A stretch of DNA of 9,352 nucleotides, taken from positions 1 to 9,352 of the forward strand of contig QAMX01000095.1 of assembly GCA_003149835.1 (NCBI GenBank). The letters are read 5' to 3'. The stretch comes from Clostridiales bacterium (GTDB lineage Bacteria > Bacillota > Clostridia > Oscillospirales > QAMX01). Each line of letters opens with the position of its first letter. Positions within the stretch are counted from its first letter, which is position 1. The notes beneath the pieces were generated by a model, which did not search any database, was not told where the DNA came from, and worked only from the letters and a program-made list of their open reading frames with translations. A program made the translations under genes and the position numbers. This document shows, piece after piece, positions 4,809-9,352 of this stretch.

Positions 4809-7265
4809 ATGACAGACAAAAGATTTACACAGCGCGCCAACAAGGCCATCAGCTTAGCGTATGCCTCGGCCGTGGAAATGGGACACAGCTATATCGGCAG
4901 CGAGCACATTCTGCTCGGCCTGCTGCGGGAGCAGGAGGGCGTGGCCGCGCGCGTTCTGACCGACCTCGGCGTCAGCGCCGACGACGTCGTCGAGCGCATC
5001 CGCGAGGATGTCGGCTTCGGCGACCCGGGCGTCAAGCCGCAGGATCTGACGCCGCGCTCCAAGCTGATTCTCAACTACGCCTCGGAGGAGGCGGTGCGTC
5101 TCCGCCACAACTATATCGGCACCGAGCACATTCTGCTCGGCATCATCCGCGAGCGCGAAAACGTCGGCGCCCGTATCCTCTATGAGCTCTGCGGCGATAT
5201 GCGCAAGATCGTCGAGCGTATCCTCAGCGCCATCGGCGAGGGCGAGGAGGACGGCGCGCCGGAACGCGAGGGCGCGATGTCGGCTCAGCCGGGCGGCGGC
5301 GCCTCCAAGCAGAAGGGCGGCGAACCGAAGCTGCTGAAAGAATACGCGCGCAACTTAAACGCCATGGCCGCCGATTCCAACCTCGACCCGGTCATCGGCC
5401 GCACCGACGAGATCAACCGCGTCATTCAGATTCTGTCGCGCCGGACAAAAAATAACCCCGTTTTGATCGGCGAACCGGGCGTCGGCAAGACGGCCGTCGT
5501 CGAAGGGCTGGCGCAGAAAATCGTCCTCGGCGACATCCCCGAAAACCTGAAATCCAAAAAGATCTACACCCTCGACCTCGCCGGCATCATCGCCGGCACG
5601 AAATACCGCGGCGAGTTTGAAGAGCGCATCCGCAATATTATCGACGAGGTCAAAAAAGCCGGCGACATCATCCTCTTTATCGACGAGCTGCACACCCTGA
5701 TCGGCGCGGGCGGCGCGGAAGGCGCCATCGACGCGGCCAACATCCTCAAACCCGCGCTGGCGCGCGGCGAGTTGCAGGTCATCGGCGCGACGACGCTCGA
5801 CGAGTACAAGAAACACGTCGAAAAGGACGCGGCGCTTGAACGCCGCTTCCAGCCGGTGCAGGTCGGCGAGCCAAGCGAGGAGGACAGCATCCAGATCCTC
5901 AAAGGCCTGCGCGACCGCTACGAGGCGCACCACAAAATCAAGATCAGCGACGAGGCCATCGAGGCCGCCGTCAAGATGTCGTCGCGCTATATTAACGACC
6001 GTTTCCTGCCGGATAAGGCCATCGACCTCATCGACGAGGCCGCGGCCAAGGCGCGGCTCACCAATCTGACGCCGCCGGCCGACCTCAAAAGCCTGGAAGA
6101 CGAGATCGCGCAGATCTCGGTGGAAAAGGAAGAGGCCGTCCGCGCGCAGGACTTTGAAAAGGCCGCCTCTCTGCGCGACGAGGAAAACAAGAAGAAAAAA
6201 GAGCTCGAGGACAAGCGCAGCGCATGGCAGAGCTCGTCGACCACGCATTCCGACACCATCGGCGCCGACGACATCGCCGAGATCATCTCCTCGTGGACGG
6301 GGATTCCGGTGCGCCGCCTGACCGAGACGGAGAGCGAACGGCTTCTGAAAATGGAGGACGTGCTGCACGCCCGCGTCGTCGGACAGGACGAGGCCGTCAC
6401 CGCAGTCGCCAAGGCGATCCGCCGCGGCCGCGCCGGTCTGAAAGACCCGAAACGCCCGCTCGGCTCGTTTATCTTCTTAGGGCCGACCGGCGTGGGCAAG
6501 ACCGAGCTCTGCAAGGCGCTCGCCGAGAGCCTGTTCGGCGACGAAAACGCGATGCTCCGCTTCGATATGTCGGAGTACATGGAAAAGCACACGGTCAGCC
6601 GCCTCGTCGGCTCGCCTCCGGGCTACGTCGGCTATGAGGAGGGCGGCCAGCTCACCGAAAAGGTGCGCCGCAAGCCTTACAGCGTCATCCTCTTCGACGA
6701 GATCGAAAAAGCGCACCCCGACGTCTTCAACATCCTGCTCCAAATCATGGAGGACGGCATCCTCACCGACGGTCAGGGCCGCCGCGTCAGCTTCAAAAAC
6801 GCGATCATCGTCATGACCTCCAACGTCGGCGCCAGCAGCATCACCAATCACGGCAAGAGCCTCGGCTTCAAAGCCACGGACGACTCCGACCGCAACATCA
6901 AAGAGATCGTCATGGAGGAGCTGAAACGCACCTTCCGCCCCGAATTTCTCAACCGCGTGGACGACATCATCGTCTTCTCCAAGCTCACCGAGGACGACAT
7001 CAAGAAGATCGCCGTCAACATGCTCGCCGCGCTGGCGAAAAAGATGGAGGAGCTCGGCGTCGTCTTCAAGTGGGACGACTCGGCCGTCGACTGCCTCGCC
7101 AAGGCGGGCTACGACCCGGTCTACGGAGCGCGGCCGCTGCGCCGCACCATCCGCTCGAAGCTGGAAGACACGCTGTCCGAGAAGCTGCTCGACAAGTCGG
7201 TTCAGAAGGGCGACACAGTCGTCGCTTCCGCCGAAAACGGCGAGATCTCCGTCCGGCAGGAATAA
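4809..7265 (+). CDS. clpC: ATP-dependent Clp unfoldase ClpC (Hsp100)
   Basis: ClpC is a hexameric AAA+ unfoldase that feeds phosphoarginine-tagged or adaptor-delivered proteins to ClpP. The 818-residue product is full length. Two Clp_N repeats occupy about residues 4-140 (each with [10 protein letters not shown] or [10 protein letters not shown]), followed by a Gly/Glu-rich linker. AAA1 has Walker A GEPGVGKT (221-228), Walker B LFIDE (289-293) and arginine-finger region ALERRF (342-347). The middle domain (about 418-480) has the UVR-like coiled hairpin with [13 protein letters not shown]; its Phe449 aligns with the middle-domain Phe known to hold ClpC in a resting state. AAA2 has GPTGVGKT (558-565), ILFDE (627-631), FLNR (713-716) and sensor-2 GARPL (773-777). 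The ClpP-docking loop appears to be LGF (685-687). The ATG is preceded by AGAGG at 5 bases. It is the last gene of the operon; radA, which follows clpC in Bacillus, is absent. Confidence 0.98.
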   Translation: MTDKRFTQRANKAISLAYASAVEMGHSYIGSEHILLGLLREQEGVAARVLTDLGVSADDVVERIREDVGFGDPGVKPQDLTPRSKLILNYASEEAVRLRHNYIGTEHILLGIIRERENVGARILYELCGDMRKIVERILSAIGEGEEDGAPEREGAMSAQPGGGASKQKGGEPKLLKEYARNLNAMAADSNLDPVIGRTDEINRVIQILSRRTKNNPVLIGEPGVGKTAVVEGLAQKIVLGDIPENLKSKKIYTLDLAGIIAGTKYRGEFEERIRNIIDEVKKAGDIILFIDELHTLIGAGGAEGAIDAANILKPALARGELQVIGATTLDEYKKHVEKDAALERRFQPVQVGEPSEEDSIQILKGLRDRYEAHHKIKISDEAIEAAVKMSSRYINDRFLPDKAIDLIDEAAAKARLTNLTPPADLKSLEDEIAQISVEKEEAVRAQDFEKAASLRDEENKKKKELEDKRSAWQSSSTTHSDTIGADDIAEIISSWTGIPVRRLTETESERLLKMEDVLHARVVGQDEAVTAVAKAIRRGRAGLKDPKRPLGSFIFLGPTGVGKTELCKALAESLFGDENAMLRFDMSEYMEKHTVSRLVGSPPGYVGYEEGGQLTEKVRRKPYSVILFDEIEKAHPDVFNILLQIMEDGILTDGQGRRVSFKNAIIVMTSNVGASSITNHGKSLGFKATDDSDRNIKEIVMEELKRTFRPEFLNRVDDIIVFSKLTEDDIKKIAVNMLAALAKKMEELGVVFKWDDSAVDCLAKAGYDPVYGARPLRRTIRSKLEDTLSEKLLDKSVQKGDTVVASAENGEISVRQE

Positions 7266-7298
7266 GGGAGTTTTATCAAAAACCCTGTGCGCTTTAAA

Positions 7299-7358
7299 TG
7301 AACCGCACCCCTCTTGTTAAACAGTATGATATGCTATCAACAAGTGGGGTGCGGTTCA
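7299..7358. mobile_element. 60-bp MITE-like element with IS3/IS150-type ends
   Basis: Perfect 13-bp terminal repeats TGAACCGCACCCC (7299-7311) and GGGGTGCGGTTCA (7346-7358) extend inward, across a single T/T mismatch, as CTTGTT/AACAAG (7313-7318/7339-7344) around a 20-base centre. From memory, IS3-family IS150-group ends begin TG, contain GCACCC and then TTGTT; both ends here fit that pattern and point inward, as in an internally deleted element. There is no clear target duplication (flanks AAA and AAC). Alternatively it is a large hairpin terminator, but no T run follows on the plus strand. Confidence 0.45.
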
Positions 7359-7380
7359 AACAGGCAATCGCAAGATCATT

Positions 7381-7414
7381 GGGCGCAATCGCAACCTATA
7401 TTGCGATTGCGCCC
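7381..7414. repeat. Perfect 14-bp palindrome, 6-base loop
   Basis: GGGCGCAATCGCAA (7381-7394) pairs perfectly with TTGCGATTGCGCCC (7401-7414) around CCTATA. The inner word GCAATCGCAA also occurs once more as a direct copy at 7364-7373. No T run follows on either strand. It could be a protein-binding palindrome, part of a dispersed repeat, or the RNA 3' end of the clpC message after processing. Confidence 0.65.
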
Positions 7415-7516
7415 TGCACCGCGCAGCATTATTACATACGGACATATTTTTGATTTTTGCTGTTCGACGCTTCCGCGAAAAACACAAAGAAGAAATTGCA
7501 AATGCAATTCAAAAGC

Positions 7517-7561
7517 ATGACAGCCCTAAATCATGCGGTATTCCTCAACTTTTAGGGTCAT
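7517..7561. repeat. Imperfect inverted repeat
   Basis: ATGAC then CCCTAAA (7517-7521, 7524-7530) mirrors TTTAGGGTCAT (7551-7561), with two or three extra bases in the left arm and a roughly 20-base loop. It is AT-rich and weaker than its neighbours. No known function. Confidence 0.4.
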
Positions 7562-7615
7562 CTATTGCCACAAAAGAGCTGTAAAAACTCTAATTCCAAG
7601 AATCATCCACAATCA

Positions 7616-7658
7616 TTCCCCGCAAAAGCAGGTTGTTTTTCCTGACTTTTGCGGGGAA
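7616..7658. repeat. Long near-perfect palindrome (17-bp stem)
   Basis: TTCCCCGCAAAAG (7616-7628) pairs perfectly with CTTTTGCGGGGAA (7646-7658). CAGG (7629-7632) pairs with CCTG (7641-7644) across one bulged A, leaving an 8-base T-rich loop. This is a very stable hairpin in RNA from either strand. There is no T run right after it, but it lies just before the rightward terminator and is the strongest hairpin a leftward message from the solute-binding gene would meet. Confidence 0.6.
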
Positions 7659-7661
7659 TTG

Positions 7662-7704
7662 CAGCTTTTCATAGAGCTGTTTTTTGAAGCAACAGCGTTT
7701 TTTT
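7662..7704 (+). terminator. Rho-independent terminator(s) for the clpC operon
   Basis: GCTGTT (7676-7681) pairs with AACAGC (7691-7696) around a 9-base loop and is followed by G and seven T (7698-7704). An alternative stem, CAGCT (7662-7666) with AGCTG (7675-7679), is followed by six T (7680-7685). The two stems share bases and cannot form together. They lie about 400 bases after the clpC stop, implying a long structured 3' end if no earlier stop is used. Confidence 0.6.
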
Positions 7705-7764
7705 ACAGCCCCTTTTGACCCACCCAAACGCGTTGAATTGGGAGGAAGTTGCAAAAAAAATGTA

Positions 7765-9219
7765 TTATTTGTTAAAGAAAGAGTCGAGAACCGCCTGGAT
7801 GACGTTCTTATTGGTCTCAATTGCCTGCTGCGGAGTCATGCCGTTGTAGGAAACATCGTTGATCAAACCGCCGCCTTCGTCGTTGTCATCGACAGCGCTC
7901 CAGATGTCCGGGGTCGCGGTCGCATAGTTCAGCGCGAAGTTCGGGATGATGTATTCGATCATCATTTCTTTGTCTTCTTCGGTGTGGCAGCGGCCATCGT
8001 TGAGGACGTCGAGATAAGCATTGGTGTCGTTAACGATGAGAGCCCACTCGTTGAGGATCGGAACGACTTTTTCCAGATCTTTATTGCAAGCCTGGATGGC
8101 CCAACCGTCGAGGTCGTTGTGGCCAGAGGCGTATTCCGTGGCATCCGGGCCCAGCGGGATCGGAACGATGCCGTACGGATGGTTGGTGTTGAAGCACTGC
8201 TGCGTCGGCCCATTGATACGGCCCATGTCGGACATGTTGAACGCAGCGTAGCCGTCACAGAACAGCTGACGGTTGTCGCTGTTGGAAACCGTGAGGTTGT
8301 GGGTGGCGTCGCCGAAGTTGATGTCATACAGGAACTGGAGGGCGCGGATGCCTTCCTGGCTGTCGATGCTGACCGTCCACTTGCCGTCGACTTCGTCAAC
8401 GTACTGGACGCCGTTGGACATCACTTCGTTGCCCCACGCGGTCGCGGAGGTGCCCCACTGATCGTAGATACCGTCGCCGTCAAGGTCCTTCGTGGACTTC
8501 TTGGCAATGTCGCGGTAGACTTCCCAAGTCCACTCCTTGTCGCGAACCATCTGATATAGATCGGGGTAGCCGGCGGCGGCGCAGATTTCCTTGTTGGTCT
8601 GCACGAAGTAACCGGTCTTGACCGCAACGTATTCGCTGGCGACGTTCAGGCCCCAGACGTTGCCGAACATCGAGGTCCATTCAGTGGTCGGAACAAACCA
8701 ACGGGTTTCATCCTGCCAGTTGACGCCGAGGTCAGCCAGCGTGCCTTCGTCGTAGGGGAGGATACCGCCCATTTTGGCGAGCGGCCACAGCACTTCGACG
8801 TGCGCCCAGATGATATCGGCAACCTTCGTATTGGCGAGCATGGCAGTGGTCAAAACTTCGAGCTTATCGCCGGAGAAATCCTGATAGGTAATCGTGATAC
8901 CCAGGCGCTCTTCGAGGTCGGCCAGTTCATCAGCCAGCTGCTGTTCGGTCGCGTTGATGTAGACGCCGTTTTCATCCGTCTCCGGGAAAACATCGTTGGT
9001 ACCAGTGATGGTGAATTCGTAACCCGTCAGATCAACAGTCGTGCCCTGGGTGGTCTGGTTCGGATCGGTCGTAACGTCCGGCCCAGGCGCAGTGGTATCG
9101 CTCTGTGGCGCGGGCGTCGTGCTGTCCGGATCGTCGCCGTTGTTGGTACAGGCGGTAAACATCGCCGTAACCATCACGAGCGTGAGCAAAAGCGCCAAGA
9201 GTCTTGAATGCTTTTTCAT
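7765..9219 (-). CDS. Extracellular solute-binding lipoprotein, family 1-like
   Basis: This is probably the substrate-capture component of an ABC importer of the sugar-binding (family 1) type, anchored outside the membrane. The ligand cannot be told. The 484-residue product begins MKKHSRLLALLLTLVMVTAM, a lipoprotein signal peptide with lipobox FTAC and lipidated Cys24. An Asp/Thr/Pro-rich linker (about 28-62) follows, then a mature two-lobe binding-protein region. DLDGDGIYDQWG (245-256) is the EF-hand-like calcium loop often seen in clostridial family 1 proteins, next to WTWEVYRDIAKK (230-241). Several Trp and Tyr residues could stack on a sugar. The ATG at 9219 is set by GGGAGGA 6 bases upstream and by the signal peptide; an in-frame TTG at 9234 overlaps that site. 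No permease or ATPase gene is beside it in the window, and it has its own promoter, so it may be monocistronic. Confidence 0.9.
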   Translation of the reverse strand: MKKHSRLLALLLTLVMVTAMFTACTNNGDDPDSTTPAPQSDTTAPGPDVTTDPNQTTQGTTVDLTGYEFTITGTNDVFPETDENGVYINATEQQLADELADLEERLGITITYQDFSGDKLEVLTTAMLANTKVADIIWAHVEVLWPLAKMGGILPYDEGTLADLGVNWQDETRWFVPTTEWTSMFGNVWGLNVASEYVAVKTGYFVQTNKEICAAAGYPDLYQMVRDKEWTWEVYRDIAKKSTKDLDGDGIYDQWGTSATAWGNEVMSNGVQYVDEVDGKWTVSIDSQEGIRALQFLYDINFGDATHNLTVSNSDNRQLFCDGYAAFNMSDMGRINGPTQQCFNTNHPYGIVPIPLGPDATEYASGHNDLDGWAIQACNKDLEKVVPILNEWALIVNDTNAYLDVLNDGRCHTEEDKEMMIEYIIPNFALNYATATPDIWSAVDDNDEGGGLINDVSYNGMTPQQAIETNKNVIQAVLDSFFNK

Positions 9220-9267
9220 GTCTTTTCCTCCCAAATTAAATTCAGAGCCAATCTGCTCCGGCTGATC

Positions 9268-9288
9268 TCCATTCCTTCTTGGAATGGA
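9268..9288 (-). promoter_or_regulatory. 5'-leader hairpin of the solute-binding gene
   Basis: In the message, TCCATTCC and GGAATGGA form a perfect 8-bp stem around AAGAA, starting about 8-10 bases after the predicted transcription start. It could protect the 5' end of an abundant mRNA, or the same palindrome in DNA could be an operator just downstream of the promoter. The structure is seen; the role is open. Confidence 0.5.
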
Positions 9289-9302
9289 ATTAGATGTCTA
9301 TT

Positions 9303-9331
9303 ATTATATACAACCATTTCTGTATTGTCAA
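9303..9331 (-). promoter_or_regulatory. Perfect-consensus sigma-A promoter for the solute-binding gene
   Basis: Read leftward, TTGACA (9326-9331) and TATAAT (9303-9308) are exactly 17 bases apart, with an AT-rich, UP-element-like stretch upstream (about 9332-9350). The predicted start is near 9296, giving a leader of roughly 77 bases. A full-consensus promoter suggests very strong expression unless a repressor acts on it. Confidence 0.9.
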
Positions 9332-9352
9332 TATATTTAAAGAAATATACCT

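Larger units (their letters stand above)
7266..7764 (+). other. Convergent gene-free region rich in palindromes
   Basis: These 499 bases lie between the convergent ends of clpC and the solute-binding protein gene. No frame gives a recognisable protein; the short open frames cross the palindromes and look like chance. From about 7420 onward the sequence is much more AT-rich than the flanking genes. It contains four separate strong inverted repeats and a terminator, listed individually, plus smaller repeats such as AGAGCTGT at 7575-7582 and again near 7673. Confidence 0.7.

Noticed and set aside
5355..6368. 337-codon open frame on the minus strand inside clpC
   Set aside because: It lies wholly antisense to strongly conserved ClpC coding sequence. 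Its Asp/Val/Arg-rich composition is what a GC-rich gene gives on the reverse strand, and no domain is recognisable.
7266..7290. AGGG/CCCT hairpin right after the clpC stop as its terminator
   Set aside because: The stem is short with a bulge and is followed by GTGCGC instead of T residues.
7364..7658. CRISPR array
   Set aside because: The palindromes differ from one another and are irregularly spaced. There are no regular repeat-spacer units and no cas genes.
7684..8559. 291-codon plus-strand frame across the end of the solute-binding gene
   Set aside because: It is antisense to a clearly coding gene, with a Val/Asp/Arg-rich product typical of a shadow frame and no ribosome site tied to a family start.

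Overview
The window looks like chromosome from a GC-rich, low-GC-lineage-type Firmicute of class Clostridia (Oscillospiraceae/Ruminococcaceae-like, by inference). The support is a class III heat-shock operon ctsR-mcsA-mcsB-clpC with a textbook CtsR box, a clostridial-type 2[4Fe-4S] ferredoxin, strong Shine-Dalgarno sites, and a lipoprotein solute-binding protein with a Thr/Pro/Asp-rich linker. No species can be named from the sequence alone. LAYOUT. (1) Positions 2-1926, minus strand: ferredoxin, then a YabB/YfiC-type tRNA adenine-N6 methyltransferase, then rsmI (16S rRNA 2'-O-methyltransferase), probably from one promoter at 1961-1988. (2) Positions 1927-2481: a divergent control region. It holds the ferredoxin promoter, a second promoter facing right, a plausible unrecognised 63-codon small gene (2130-2321), and the ctsR promoter with its CtsR operator at the expected transcription start. 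(3) Positions 2482-7265, plus strand: ctsR, mcsA, mcsB and clpC, all intact. CtsR represses the operon, McsA/McsB mark proteins (including CtsR) by arginine phosphorylation, and ClpC unfolds marked clients for ClpP. mcsA-mcsB and mcsB-clpC are separated by unusually long gaps of 165 and 142 bases, each with inverted repeats. (4) Positions 7266-7764: a convergent gene-free stretch of about 500 bases packed with strong palindromes. One is a 60-bp element with IS3/IS150-like ends. It closes with a rightward Rho-independent terminator. (5) Positions 7765-9219, minus strand: a single extracellular solute-binding lipoprotein with a perfect-consensus promoter and a 5'-leader hairpin, and no permease genes beside it in the window. 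NOVELTY. Most of the content is core and well understood. The parts most worth a second look are the small gene and extra CtsR half-sites before ctsR, the structured gaps inside the heat-shock operon, the palindrome cluster after clpC, and the orphan solute-binding protein.
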